Shown here: piece after piece, positions 1 to 7,098 of the stretch | Numbering within the stretch: position 1 is the stretch's first letter | How the letters are laid out: the number at the start of each line of letters is the position of its first letter | Assembly: GCA_027024125.1 (NCBI GenBank) | Contig: JALVSV010000340.1 | Span: 1 to 10,392 of the forward strand | From: Methylothermaceae bacterium | GTDB taxonomy: Bacteria > Pseudomonadota > Gammaproteobacteria > Methylococcales > Methylothermaceae | Length of the DNA stretch: 10,392 nucleotides | Reading direction: 5' to 3' | The notes under the pieces: generated by a model | Told to the model about the DNA's origin: nothing | Seen by the model: the letters and a program-made list of their open reading frames with translations, nothing else | The model's database searches: none | Made by a program: the position numbers and the translations under genes

Positions 1-570
1 CTGTTCCTTAAAAGTCGTGGCAAGTCGTTGGAAGGCAAATGCAAACTCGACCAACCGCCAGGTCAACATGGCCAGCGTCGAAGAGCGCGTTTGTCCAACT
101 ACGCCATGCAGCTGCGTGAGAAGCAGAAAATCAAACGGATCTATCAGGTACTGGAAAGACAGTTCCGCAACTATTACAAGAAAGCTGCGCGGCAAAAGGG
201 TTCGACTGGTGAGAACCTGCTGTTCCTGCTGGAAAGCAGACTGGACAATGTGGTTTACCGGATGGGATTTGCTTCCACCCGTGTCGAAGCCCGGCAATTG
301 GTTGGGCACAAGGCGATTTTGGTGAATGGTACCGTCGTGAACATTCCCTCTTACCAGGTGAAACCTGGCGATACCATCGCTGTTCGTGAGAAGGCCAAAA
401 AGCAACAGCGCATCCAGGATGCCTTGACTGTTGCGGAACAATACGGCTTTCCTATATGGGTCGAGGTCGACGCGAAAAGTTTCTCGGGTGTATTCAAATC
501 CCTGCCCGATCGGGCTGATTTGGGAGCCGATATACAGGAACAGTTGGTCGTTGAATTGTATTCCAAGTAA
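1..570 (+). CDS. rpsD: 30S ribosomal protein S4, 5'-truncated by the window edge
   Basis: S4 is a primary 16S rRNA-binding protein that nucleates assembly of the 30S body. In E. coli it also represses its own operon. The frame is open from base 1 (reading [12 protein letters not shown]) to a TAA at 568-570, giving 189 residues. By comparison with E. coli S4 about 18 N-terminal residues lie outside the window, so the full protein would be about 207 residues. Family signatures include GQHG, the [20 protein letters not shown] stretch, the S4 RNA-binding domain with NVVYRMGF and [10 protein letters not shown], and the typical C-terminus VVELYSK. Compared with E. coli as I recall it, the basic segment after GQHG ([10 protein letters not shown]) is one residue longer. 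A TTG at 28 could be mistaken for a start but is internal. rpoA follows after 23 bases, the usual alpha-operon order. Confidence 0.97.
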   Translation: MFLKSRGKSLEGKCKLDQPPGQHGQRRRARLSNYAMQLREKQKIKRIYQVLERQFRNYYKKAARQKGSTGENLLFLLESRLDNVVYRMGFASTRVEARQLVGHKAILVNGTVVNIPSYQVKPGDTIAVREKAKKQQRIQDALTVAEQYGFPIWVEVDAKSFSGVFKSLPDRADLGADIQEQLVVELYSK

Positions 571-593
571 CCTGAGCGGGTTGATACTAAATT

Positions 594-1616
594 ATGGTTG
601 ATCTTTTACTTTATACTCACAAACCACGTATCGTCAGTATCGAAACCGATCCCGAACGTAATCACTCGAAAATCGCCATCGAGCCATTGGAGCGCGGCTA
701 TGGCCACACGATCGGGAACGCCCTGCGTCGGGTTTTGCTGTCCTCCATTCCAGGATGTGCGGTGACAGAAGTCCGTATCGAGGGAGTGTTACATGAATAT
801 ATGGCCATCGAAGGCGTGCAGGAGGATGTCATTGACATTCTTCTGAACCTGAAGCATTTGGCTGTGGTCCTCCATAGCGGCGATTCAGCAGAGCTGCAAT
901 TGACCAAAAAAGGACCCGGCCCCGTGACAGCAGGCGATATCGAGCTCACACATGATGTTGACATCGTCAATCCGGATTTGACCATAGCCCATCTGACAGA
1001 CGTGGGTGAGCTTCAGATGACGCTCAAGATTGAAAAAGGGCGTGGTTACCAGCCTGCGAACCGTGATATGGGAGAACATCAGGATTCGTCGATCGGTGTC
1101 CTGCGTCTGGATGCCTCCTTCAGTCCGATACGTAAGGTTGCCTACCGGGTGGAGAGTACCCGTGTGGACCAACGCACCGATCTCGATCGTCTGGTATTGG
1201 AGCTGGAAACCAATGGCACCGTTGATCCTGAGGAATGCGTCAAACGATCTGCAAAAATTCTCAGTGATCATTTGGCTGTCATGGTGGATCTCAAAGAAGA
1301 GCAACGGGAAGAACCTGAGGAGAAACAACCAAAGTTTGCACCGATTCTTCTTCGCCCTGTGGACGACCTCGAACTTACCGTCCGTTCGGCAAACTGTCTG
1401 AAAGCGGAAAATATCTTCTATATTGGAGACTTGGTTCAACGCACCGAAGTCGAATTGCTCAAGACCCCGAATCTGGGTAAGAAGTCTTTGACAGAGATCA
1501 AGGATGTCCTGGCCTCAAAAGGATTGTCGTTAGGAATGCGCCTCGAAGGATGGCCCCCGGAAGATCTGAAACGTCCAGATGAAGGAAAGAAGGAAGAACA
1601 GGCGAAAGCATCTTAA
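594..1616 (+). CDS. rpoA: DNA-directed RNA polymerase subunit alpha
   Basis: This is the alpha subunit, whose N-terminal domain dimerises to seed polymerase assembly and whose C-terminal domain contacts UP elements and activators. It has 340 residues against 329 in E. coli. The N-terminal domain (about 1-235) has the assembly motif [11 protein letters not shown] at 41-51, including Arg45. A charged, Glu-rich linker (about 236-250) leads to the C-terminal domain, with [19 protein letters not shown] at 254-272. Arg264 there matches the DNA-binding Arg265 of E. coli. The helix-hairpin-helix [16 protein letters not shown] is intact. The ATG start gives the same distance to the conserved KPR as in E. 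coli, but the upstream sequence holds only a weak, distant GAGCGG, so translation may be coupled to rpsD. The extra length is mostly a lysine/glutamate-rich tail after residue 322. Confidence 0.98.
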   Translation: MVDLLLYTHKPRIVSIETDPERNHSKIAIEPLERGYGHTIGNALRRVLLSSIPGCAVTEVRIEGVLHEYMAIEGVQEDVIDILLNLKHLAVVLHSGDSAELQLTKKGPGPVTAGDIELTHDVDIVNPDLTIAHLTDVGELQMTLKIEKGRGYQPANRDMGEHQDSSIGVLRLDASFSPIRKVAYRVESTRVDQRTDLDRLVLELETNGTVDPEECVKRSAKILSDHLAVMVDLKEEQREEPEEKQPKFAPILLRPVDDLELTVRSANCLKAENIFYIGDLVQRTEVELLKTPNLGKKSLTEIKDVLASKGLSLGMRLEGWPPEDLKRPDEGKKEEQAKAS

Positions 1617-1634
1617 GGTTAAAGGATAAAGAAA

Positions 1635-2018
1635 ATGCGTCATCGTAAAGCAGGAAAACATTTCAATCGCACCAGCAGCCATCGGCAGGCCATGTTCAGA
1701 AATATGGCCAGTTCCTTGTTTCGTCATGAATTGATCAAGACGACACTTCCTAAGGCCAAGGAATTGCGTAGAGTCGCAGAGCCTTTGATCACACTTGCCA
1801 AAGAGGATAACACCTCTCGGCGTCGGTTGGCCTTTGCCAGATTGCGTGACAAGGAGGTGGTCACCAAGTTGTTTGATGAGCTCGGTCCCCGCTATCGGCA
1901 ACGTCCAGGGGGTTATATCCGTATACTGAAATGTGGCTATCGTACGGGGGATGCGGCCCCAATGGCCTATGTCGAACTGGTGGACAGGCCGATGGAAGAG
2001 CAGGAAGCCACGGATTGA
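1635..2018 (+). CDS. rplQ: 50S ribosomal protein L17
   Basis: L17 is a 50S protein near the peptide exit tunnel. The 127-residue product opens with the family signature [20 protein letters not shown], continues with [23 protein letters not shown], and ends its conserved part with [26 protein letters not shown] short acidic tail follows. The length matches the E. coli protein. The start is well placed: AAAGGA at 1621-1626 lies 8 bases before the ATG, and only 18 bases separate it from the rpoA stop. It is the last gene of the alpha operon, with a strong hairpin terminator starting 20 bases after its stop. Confidence 0.98.
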   Translation: MRHRKAGKHFNRTSSHRQAMFRNMASSLFRHELIKTTLPKAKELRRVAEPLITLAKEDNTSRRRLAFARLRDKEVVTKLFDELGPRYRQRPGGYIRILKCGYRTGDAAPMAYVELVDRPMEEQEATD

Positions 2019-2038
2019 GTGTTGATCGATTGACTACA

Positions 2039-2076
2039 CCCACAAAAAAGCCGGGGAATCCCGGCTTTTTTGTGGG
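2039..2076. terminator. Bidirectional rho-independent terminator between rplQ and fdxA
   Basis: A perfect 17-bp inverted repeat (CCCACAAAAAAGCCGGG at 2039-2055 and its reverse complement at 2060-2076) surrounds a 4-base GAAT loop. The stem has a GC core (GCCGGG) flanked by A6 on one side and T6 on the other, so each strand reads as a GC hairpin followed by a run of T. It sits exactly between the convergent rplQ and fdxA genes and can stop transcription from both sides. Confidence 0.92.
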
Positions 2077-2091
2077 TAATGGGGGTAGGGC

Positions 2092-2421
2092 TCACCAATC
2101 TTTCTTTAACAGTTCCAGTTTGCCCGGCTTCCCATCCCAGTCTTCCGCGTCGGGAAGCGGATCCTTTACCTCGGTGATGACAGGCCATTTTTTGGCCAAC
2201 TCTGCATTCAGTTCTATGAAGTTCTGTTGATCTTCTGGAACTTCATCTTCAGAATAGATTGCATTGGCAGGGCATTCGGGTTCACACAAGGTGCAATCGA
2301 TGCATTCATCCGGGTCGATGACCAACATGTTGGGCCCTTCATGGAAACAATCTACCGGACATACATCCACGCAATCGGTATATTTGCAGTTGATACAGTT
2401 TTCTGTAATGACAAACGCCAT
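2092..2421 (-). CDS. fdxA: FdxA-type 7Fe-8S ferredoxin ([3Fe-4S] plus [4Fe-4S])
   Basis: This is a small soluble electron carrier of 109 residues, very like Azotobacter vinelandii ferredoxin I. The cysteine pattern is Cys9, Cys12, Cys17, Cys21-Pro, Cys25, then Cys40, Cys43, Cys46 and Cys50-Pro. By analogy with FdI, Cys9/17/50 bind the [3Fe-4S] cluster and Cys21/40/43/46 the [4Fe-4S] cluster, with Cys25 the free cysteine beside it. The C-terminal extension with SEDEVPED and [12 protein letters not shown] is typical of the FdxA group. The ATG follows an AGGA by 8 bases. The gene lies 36 bases downstream of the permease on the same strand and may be co-transcribed. Which enzyme it serves is unknown; the family is linked to redox and oxidative-stress roles. 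Confidence 0.95.
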   Translation of the reverse strand: MAFVITENCINCKYTDCVDVCPVDCFHEGPNMLVIDPDECIDCTLCEPECPANAIYSEDEVPEDQQNFIELNAELAKKWPVITEVKDPLPDAEDWDGKPGKLELLKKDW

Positions 2422-2457
2422 GGCACTATCCTGAAGTAATCGTAGTGAATTCGATAA

Positions 2458-3261
2458 TTATACCAAAACGGCCTTGAGACTGAAGCGAAGTCCTAATACC
2501 AGCAAAATGATGGCGACTAGAGGGCGGAGAAATCGGTCTGGAATATTTTTTCCAACCATACTGCCCAGATAGATAGCAGGGAGTCCCCCTGACATGAGCC
2601 CTCCCAGGAGCAGTGGGTCGACGCTGCCAATCTGCCAGTGTCCCAGTCCTGCAACCGCTGTTAAGGGAACAGCGTGGGCCAGGTCTGTTCCCACGATGGA
2701 AACGGTGCGTTTGTTGGGATAGAGCAGAAACAACAGAGCAGTCCCGATTGCACCCGCGCCAACGGATGACAGGGTCACCAGGAAACCCAGGACTAGGCCG
2801 GTTAGAATGGTTATCTCCCCCCGCACTTTCTTGAGCCTGCTGACAACAGAGTTCTTGCGACGTAACCCCCGGTGTAGATATTCATTTAGTTTTTTTCTGA
2901 AGAAAACCACCAATGAGGTGACGATCAACATGATACCCAGGGTAGTGGTCATCAACTGCTCATAGTCGTATCCTAGCTGATGCATTTTCTTGATCAGCAG
3001 AACTGTCAGAAGCGAGGCAGGAATGCTTCCTGTGGCCAGTCGAAGTGTGATACTCCAGTCAATGGTTTTTTGTCGGTGGTGGAAGAAGACGCCATTGGCC
3101 TTGGTCAGTGCTGCGTACAATAAATCCGTACCAACAGCGATTGCGGGATTGATTCTGAAACCCAATATCAAAATAGGTGTCATGAGAGATCCACCTCCCA
3201 CGCCAGTCAGGCCGATGACAAACCCGACCAAGGCCCCTGCAAGAATATGTAGTAAGTCCAT
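2458..3261 (-). CDS. TauE/SafE (TSUP) family membrane permease
   Basis: This is an inner-membrane protein of 267 residues with about eight hydrophobic segments. It shows the internal duplication typical of the TSUP (formerly DUF81) family: GVGGGSLMTP with GTDL at residues 20-29 and 44-47 in the first half, and SVGAGAIGTAL with GTDL at 166-176 and 191-194 in the second. Family members export or import small anions such as sulfite, sulfoacetate, thiosulfate or other organic anions. The substrate cannot be read from sequence, but the divergent cysB and nearby cysH and gshA make a sulfur compound a reasonable inference. The start codon is the only good one before the first membrane segment. Its ribosome binding site is poor: an AAAGG lies about 12 bases upstream. 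fdxA follows after 36 bases. Confidence 0.9.
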   Translation of the reverse strand: MDLLHILAGALVGFVIGLTGVGGGSLMTPILILGFRINPAIAVGTDLLYAALTKANGVFFHHRQKTIDWSITLRLATGSIPASLLTVLLIKKMHQLGYDYEQLMTTTLGIMLIVTSLVVFFRKKLNEYLHRGLRRKNSVVSRLKKVRGEITILTGLVLGFLVTLSSVGAGAIGTALLFLLYPNKRTVSIVGTDLAHAVPLTAVAGLGHWQIGSVDPLLLGGLMSGGLPAIYLGSMVGKNIPDRFLRPLVAIILLVLGLRFSLKAVLV

Positions 3262-3291
3262 TTGTTCTAATAACCTTTATCCTATTTCTTA

Positions 3292-3319
3292 TTGCATTAT
3301 TGACTATGCTAGATATAAT
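3292..3319 (+). promoter_or_regulatory. Probable sigma70-type promoter of cysB
   Basis: A -35 element TTGCAT (3292-3297) and a consensus -10 TATAAT (3314-3319) are separated by 16 bases. This predicts a start near 3326 and a leader of about 35 bases before cysB. The hexamer CTAGAT occurs twice, at 3309-3314 (overlapping the -10) and 3338-3343, 29 bases apart. It could be half of a regulator site, but this is speculative. The whole 99-base permease/cysB gap is AT-rich; I see no comparably good promoter for the permease on the other strand. Confidence 0.6.
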
Positions 3320-3360
3320 GAAAAAGAATAAAAAACACTAGATTTAGAATTCTTAGGAAT

Positions 3361-4338
3361 ATGAAATTACAGCAGTTACGCTACATCTGGGAAGTCGCCC
3401 ATCACGACCTGAATGTTTCTGCGACAGCCGAGAGTCTGTTCACTTCTCAGCCAGGTATCAGCAAACAGATACGTTTGCTGGAAAATGAACTCGGGTTGCC
3501 CGTTTTTGCGCGCAATGGCAAGCAATTGACTGAAATCACTCCAGCTGGCGAGCTGATTATCAAACTGGCGGGTGAGATTCTAGGTAAAGTGGAGAACATC
3601 AAACGCATAGCCGAAGAGTATGTGGATGAAAACAGTGGTTCTCTGGCTATTGCCACCACCCATACCCAAGCTCGTTACGCCTTGCCTTCGGTGGTCAAAA
3701 CCTTTATGGCCCGATATCCCAAAGTCACATTGACCATGCATCAGGGTACACCGGTACAGATATCCGACCAAGCTGCTCGAGGTGTCACAGATATCGCTAT
3801 CGCCACTGAGGCATTGGAGTTGTTTGATAATTTGGTGATGTTGCCGTGTTATCGCTGGAGTCACTGTATTCTGGTTCCGAGGGGGCATCCTCTGACCAGG
3901 AGGGAGGGCAGTCTGAGCCTACAAGATGTCGCTGGCCATCCTCTGATTACCTACGTGTTCGGTTTCACCGGACGGTCGAAATTGGATGAAGCGTTCGATC
4001 GCAGTCACCTCAAGCCAAACGTCGCATTGACTGCGGTGGATGCGGATGTCATCAAGACTTATGTGCGCTTGGGCCTGGGTATCGGGATCGTCGCCAAATT
4101 GGCCTACGATCCCGAGTATGACCAGGATTTGGTGGCTCTCGATGCCGGTCATCTTTTTGGGGACAGTATCACTAAGATCGGCTTGCGGAGAGACATGTTC
4201 ATCCGCCGATTTATCTACGATTTCATTGAGCTGTTTGCCCCTCATCTGACCAGGGATGTGGTCGAACAGGCGATGAAATTGCGTGACAAGCACGAAATCG
4301 ATGGGTTGTTCGATGGTGTCGAATTACCGCATTACTGA
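3361..4338 (+). CDS. cysB: LysR-family transcriptional regulator CysB
   Basis: CysB is the cytoplasmic activator of sulfate assimilation genes; in enterobacteria it responds to N-acetylserine and is antagonised by sulfide or thiosulfate. The 325-residue product matches E. coli CysB (324) along its whole length. The winged helix-turn-helix covers residues 1-60 (MKLQQLRYIWEVAHHDLNVS, TSQPGISKQIR). The effector domain has TTHTQARYALP at 99-109, IATEALEL at 147-154, TYVFGFTGRS at 197-206 and DADVIKTYVRLGLGIG at 227-242; the TTHTQ, Thr149 and Thr203 regions form the anion pocket in known CysB structures. The start matches the family, although the nearest AGGA (3355-3358) is only 2 bases from the ATG, an unusually short spacing. 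It is divergent from the permease and convergent with cysH, leaving 17 bases between their stops. Confidence 0.96.
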   Translation: MKLQQLRYIWEVAHHDLNVSATAESLFTSQPGISKQIRLLENELGLPVFARNGKQLTEITPAGELIIKLAGEILGKVENIKRIAEEYVDENSGSLAIATTHTQARYALPSVVKTFMARYPKVTLTMHQGTPVQISDQAARGVTDIAIATEALELFDNLVMLPCYRWSHCILVPRGHPLTRREGSLSLQDVAGHPLITYVFGFTGRSKLDEAFDRSHLKPNVALTAVDADVIKTYVRLGLGIGIVAKLAYDPEYDQDLVALDAGHLFGDSITKIGLRRDMFIRRFIYDFIELFAPHLTRDVVEQAMKLRDKHEIDGLFDGVELPHY

Positions 4339-4355
4339 GAATGCCACATTATCTG

Positions 4356-5075
4356 TCAGGACTTGCGGTGAATTCCGCATTCCTTTTGATTGGCCGTTTC
4401 CCACCACCATCTTCCTTCCCGCTCATGTTGATGGGGAAGCGTAGGACGGGTGCATGGTTCGCAACCAATGCTACGGAAGCCATGCTGGTGCAACGGGTTG
4501 TAGGGGACATCGTATGCCTCGATGTAGTCCCATACCTGGGCCGAAGTCCAGTTTGCCAGGGGATTGAACTTTATCAAGGTGTCACCGCGCCCTTGGAAGG
4601 CGATGTCGGCCTCAACTTCCGGAATGCTTTGTCTGGTATCCGGGTTCTGGTCTCGGCGTTGTCCCGTGATCCAGGCATCTAGAGTTGCCAGTTTCTGCCG
4701 CAAAGGTTCCACTTTGCGGATGGCGCAGCATTCGTGATGGCCATCGCGATAGAAGCTGAAGAGACCCTTCTGGCTGACCAGTTTGCCAATGGCAGCCGCA
4801 TCGGGATAGAGGATATCCAATTGAACTGGATAATGTTCCCTTACCTTTTCGATAAATTGATAGGTTTCTGGGTGTAGGCGGCCAGTGTCAAGCGTGAAGA
4901 TCCGGATATCCTCCCGGATCTTGCAGGCCATATCGATAAGAACCACATCTTCTGCTCCGCTGAAGGCGATAGCGATGTGATCGAACTCCGTCAGGGCTGC
5001 CTTGAGTATGGCTCGAGGTTTCTTGCCAGCCAGAAGCGTTTGCCAGTGTTCCAAGTCGAATTCGATTTGACTCAT
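4356..5075 (-). CDS. cysH: Assimilatory adenylyl-sulfate (APS) reductase, [4Fe-4S] type
   Basis: The enzyme reduces activated sulfate to sulfite using thioredoxin or glutathione as electron donor. The 239-residue protein has the PP-loop-like FSGAEDV at 38-44, [11 protein letters not shown] at 61-71, and [10 protein letters not shown] at 136-145. It carries the iron-sulfur ligands Cys116-Cys117 and Cys205-x2-Cys208, plus the catalytic C-terminal motif KECGIH with Cys233. The CC...CxxC set is diagnostic of APS reductases and is absent from E. coli-type PAPS reductases, so the substrate is most likely APS directly. Many databases will still call it phosphoadenylyl-sulfate reductase. It starts 29 bases after the gshA stop on the same strand, suggesting an operon. 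The ATG has a weak GGA about 8 bases upstream. No clear terminator is visible in the 17-base gap to cysB. Confidence 0.95.
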   Translation of the reverse strand: MSQIEFDLEHWQTLLAGKKPRAILKAALTEFDHIAIAFSGAEDVVLIDMACKIREDIRIFTLDTGRLHPETYQFIEKVREHYPVQLDILYPDAAAIGKLVSQKGLFSFYRDGHHECCAIRKVEPLRQKLATLDAWITGQRRDQNPDTRQSIPEVEADIAFQGRGDTLIKFNPLANWTSAQVWDYIEAYDVPYNPLHQHGFRSIGCEPCTRPTLPHQHEREGRWWWETANQKECGIHRKS

Positions 5076-5104
5076 GGGGGATTCCGGGTCGGTTTGTTGA
5101 AATT

Positions 5105-6700
5105 TTATGCGGCCTGACAGGTCTGGCTCAAATAGCGATGGAGGAACTGATCAAAACTCAGGCTGTCTTTGGCCTCGATCTGTTCCTGTTCTTCGAGCGA
5201 TTGCCGGGCAAGTTTCATGAACCATTCCAACTGACTGGGTTCCAGCGGATGGCTGCGGAAATAGTCGGCATGCGTTTTGGAAAGGCGCATGGCGAATTGG
5301 TCGAATGACTCGCCATGCGTCTTCATTTCTTTCACCACTCTGGCTGAGGGTGTTTCGTCTGGATCGTGAACTTTCTTCCATTGCCGCTCCAGGCTGTCCA
5401 GGTAGACGGGGATGGGAAGAGAAGTATCCATCAGTTGACACAGTGGTTCCATGGCCTGTAGTACTTCGGTGGCCCAAAGGTGCAGCGGGATTGGCCGGTC
5501 TTCCAGCAGGAGATCGAGAGATGGGTCGCGTCCCCTTTGAGCTGAGGCCAAAAGGTTGGCGTGAATGACACGGTTCTCGGCCTGGGTGATTGGAGGGCTG
5601 TCGTGAAGCAGGCAAAACAGCAGGAAAGCCTCCAGGAAATGAATCTGCCCCTGGTTGATTCCCAGAGGATCGAAGGGGTTGATATCGAGGGCACGAATTT
5701 CGACATACCTTACCCCACGGCGCTTCAATGCAAGGGTGGGTTTTTCGCACGATTCGGCGATCTGTTTGGGACGGACCGGACTGTAATATTCATTTTCAAT
5801 CTGCAGGATGTTCGTGTTGAGCTGAAGATATTCGCCCCCTCGTTTGACTCCAATGGCCTGATAGGGTGGGTGTGGAGTTTCGATGGCATGACACAGGCTG
5901 GTGACATACTCTTCCAAGCTATTCAGGGAGATGTGGAGCCCTGCCTGGGTCTTGTTCTTGTAGCCGATGTCACTCATGCGCAGGGAGGTGGCATGAGGCA
6001 TACCGTAAGTATCGGAGCTGATTTCAACGAATCCTTCAGGAATTCCGCCTCGGCATTTCAGGAACTGGCCGTTGACAGCGGGTGATGCTCCAAACAGATA
6101 CAACAACAACCATCCGTAGCGGTGGAGGTTTCGAATCAGGGAGAAATACAGATGAGCCCGCAAATCCTTGGGGGACAGGCTCAATTGAAAAACTTCCCCT
6201 AACAGGGGCCACAAGGACTCTGCCAGCGAGAAGTTGAAATGTATCCCGGCGATTGCTTGCATCGTGCGTCCGTATCGATGGGCCAGGCCGACGCGGTAGA
6301 TGTGTTTCATCTTGCCGATGTTGGACGAACCATAACGGGCAATGGGGATGTCCTCATCCTGTTCGAATCCAATGGGCATGCTGGTTGCGAGCAGCAACTC
6401 GTCCTCTGGAAGCATCTGATAGACGAATCGATGGATGTCTTCCAGGAAGGACAGGGTGGCAGTGGCATCCGGGAAAGGGGGGGTGATAAATTCCAACAGG
6501 GCCTCGGAGTAATCCGTGGTGATGTGAGGGTGGGTGAGGGCCGAACCCAGTTGGACAGGGTGAGGTGAATGCGCCAGCCTGCCGGCTGCCGTGATGCGCA
6601 TGCTTTCTTTTTCCAGCCCTTTCAAGCCGTTGGAAAGATCATGAACCAGAGAGTCGTGGGCAAGACTTTCCAGACGTCGGTGAAAATGGTCGGTGTTCAA
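5105..6700 (-). CDS. gshA: Glutamate-cysteine ligase, gammaproteobacterial type
   Basis: This enzyme joins glutamate and cysteine with ATP to make gamma-glutamylcysteine, the first and rate-limiting step of glutathione synthesis in the cytoplasm. It has 531 residues against 518 in E. coli. Conserved blocks are [12 protein letters not shown] at 25-36 (the metal-binding Glu-x-Glu region), [19 protein letters not shown] at 53-71, [19 protein letters not shown] at 121-139 and [10 protein letters not shown] at 151-160. [18 protein letters not shown] lies further on. The start codon is TTG: no in-frame ATG or GTG occurs between the upstream stop (6737-6739) and the first conserved block, and AAGGGA sits 8 bases before this TTG. 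gshB is not in the window. Its position just upstream of cysH links sulfate reduction with a main sink for cysteine. Confidence 0.96.
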   Translation of the reverse strand: MNTDHFHRRLESLAHDSLVHDLSNGLKGLEKESMRITAAGRLAHSPHPVQLGSALTHPHITTDYSEALLEFITPPFPDATATLSFLEDIHRFVYQMLPEDELLLATSMPIGFEQDEDIPIARYGSSNIGKMKHIYRVGLAHRYGRTMQAIAGIHFNFSLAESLWPLLGEVFQLSLSPKDLRAHLYFSLIRNLHRYGWLLLYLFGASPAVNGQFLKCRGGIPEGFVEISSDTYGMPHATSLRMSDIGYKNKTQAGLHISLNSLEEYVTSLCHAIETPHPPYQAIGVKRGGEYLQLNTNILQIENEYYSPVRPKQIAESCEKPTLALKRRGVRYVEIRALDINPFDPLGINQGQIHFLEAFLLFCLLHDSPPITQAENRVIHANLLASAQRGRDPSLDLLLEDRPIPLHLWATEVLQAMEPLCQLMDTSLPIPVYLDSLERQWKKVHDPDETPSARVVKEMKTHGESFDQFAMRLSKTHADYFRSHPLEPSQLEWFMKLARQSLEEQEQIEAKDSLSFDQFLHRYLSQTCQAA

Positions 6701-6708
6701 TGAATGGA

Positions 6709-6714
6709 TCCCTT
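6709..6714 (-). promoter_or_regulatory. Ribosome binding site fixing the TTG start of gshA
   Basis: AAGGGA on the minus strand lies 8 bases upstream of the TTG at 6698-6700. This is the evidence for choosing a TTG start, since no ATG or GTG is available in frame nearby. Confidence 0.7.
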
Positions 6715-6738
6715 GAATGGCAAAGCGATATCGGGATC

Positions 6739-6744
6739 ATTATA
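6739..6744 (-). promoter_or_regulatory. Possible -10 element of a gshA-cysH promoter
   Basis: A consensus TATAAT on the minus strand lies 38 bases before the gshA start and just downstream of the lipoprotein terminator. That is where a promoter for gshA would be expected. No convincing -35 hexamer is found at 15-19 bases upstream, so it would need an activator (CysB is one candidate) or be a chance match. Confidence 0.35.
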
Positions 6745-6766
6745 TACGGCTTGACTTCCAGGCATG

Positions 6767-6792
6767 AAAAAACCCGGGGATGCCCCCGGGTT
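6767..6792 (-). terminator. Rho-independent terminator of the small lipoprotein gene
   Basis: Read on the minus strand, a perfect 9-bp stem AACCCGGGG / CCCCGGGTT (6784-6792 and 6771-6779) with a 4-base loop runs into six T residues (6767-6772; the stem's last two bases belong to this run). The T-run lies only on the minus-strand side, so it stops transcription coming from the small gene at 6834-6965 and separates it from gshA. Confidence 0.88.
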
Positions 6793-6833
6793 CATAAGGT
6801 TCGGCTTTCTTGTTGTTATGGTCGTCAGGCGGT

Positions 6834-6965
6834 TCAGGCAGAAACGCTACGGGTGGTTTCCGCGCTGGAAAGACGCTGCTTGTTGGTAGGTTCACCAGCG
6901 GGATCACAGCCAACCAAAGAGACTGTCACCATGATCAGCGCCAACATTCCAAGAATTTTCTTCAT
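6834..6965 (-). CDS. Small lipoprotein, 43 residues, unknown function
   Basis: I do not recognise a family. The product begins with two lysines (MKKILGMLALIMVTVSLVGC), then a hydrophobic core, then the lipobox LVGC at 17-20. Signal peptidase II would cut before Cys20, leaving a 24-residue mature peptide beginning CDPAGEPTNKQ, rich in Ser, Thr and Ala. The residue after the cysteine is Asp, which in enterobacteria signals retention in the inner membrane rather than Lol transport to the outer membrane. The start is strongly supported by GAGGAGG at 6971-6977, 5 bases before the ATG. The gene has its own likely promoter (7025-7053) and terminator (6767-6792), so it is probably monocistronic. It resembles entericidin-like small lipoproteins only in general form. 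Its size makes it easily missed by gene callers. Confidence 0.85.
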   Translation of the reverse strand: MKKILGMLALIMVTVSLVGCDPAGEPTNKQRLSSAETTRSVSA

Positions 6966-6970
6966 GTTTT

Positions 6971-6977
6971 CCTCCTC
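6971..6977 (-). promoter_or_regulatory. Strong ribosome binding site of the small lipoprotein gene
   Basis: GAGGAGG on the minus strand, 5 bases before the ATG at 6963-6965, is the closest match to a consensus Shine-Dalgarno sequence in the window and implies efficient translation. Confidence 0.85.
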
Positions 6978-7024
6978 GTCACAATCGTGAATGATTTTTT
7001 ATAAAGTGCTATGTGCACAGGTGT

Positions 7025-7053
7025 TTTATAACCAAGACACATAAAGAATTCAA
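7025..7053 (-). promoter_or_regulatory. Probable sigma70 promoter of the small lipoprotein gene
   Basis: On the minus strand, -35 TTGAAT (7048-7053) and -10 TATAAA (7025-7030) are separated by exactly 17 bases. The predicted start near 7018 gives a leader of about 50 bases before the lipoprotein ATG. The promoter lies in the AT-rich gap just past the epmB stop, so the gene need not depend on read-through from epmB. Confidence 0.6.
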
Positions 7054-7098
7054 TACTTGTTTTCACCCGAAATGGGTCTGTTGTCGTAACTTATTGAA

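Noticed and set aside
885..1439. 184-residue open frame on the minus strand within rpoA
   Set aside because: It lies wholly opposite the conserved rpoA coding sequence, shows no recognisable domain, and has no ribosome binding site of note; it is a shadow.
3300..3319. TTGACT at 3300-3305 as the -35 of the cysB promoter
   Set aside because: It is only 8 bases from the TATAAT; TTGCAT at 3292-3297 gives a normal 16-base spacer.
4341..4682. 113-residue plus-strand frame just after cysB
   Set aside because: It is opposite the catalytic C-terminal part of cysH and has no recognisable features.
5561..6085. 174-residue open frame on the plus strand opposite gshA
   Set aside because: gshA is conserved across this stretch; the opposite frame shows no family motif.
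6700..7004. Plus-strand open frames of 96 and 64 residues between gshA and epmB
   Set aside because: They run antisense to the small lipoprotein gene, cross its terminator, and lack a good ribosome binding site, while the minus strand has a complete expression unit.
7064..7080. Small inverted repeat ACCC-GAAAT-GGGT after the epmB stop, as a possible epmB terminator
   Set aside because: The stem is only about 4 bp and no T-run follows on the minus strand.
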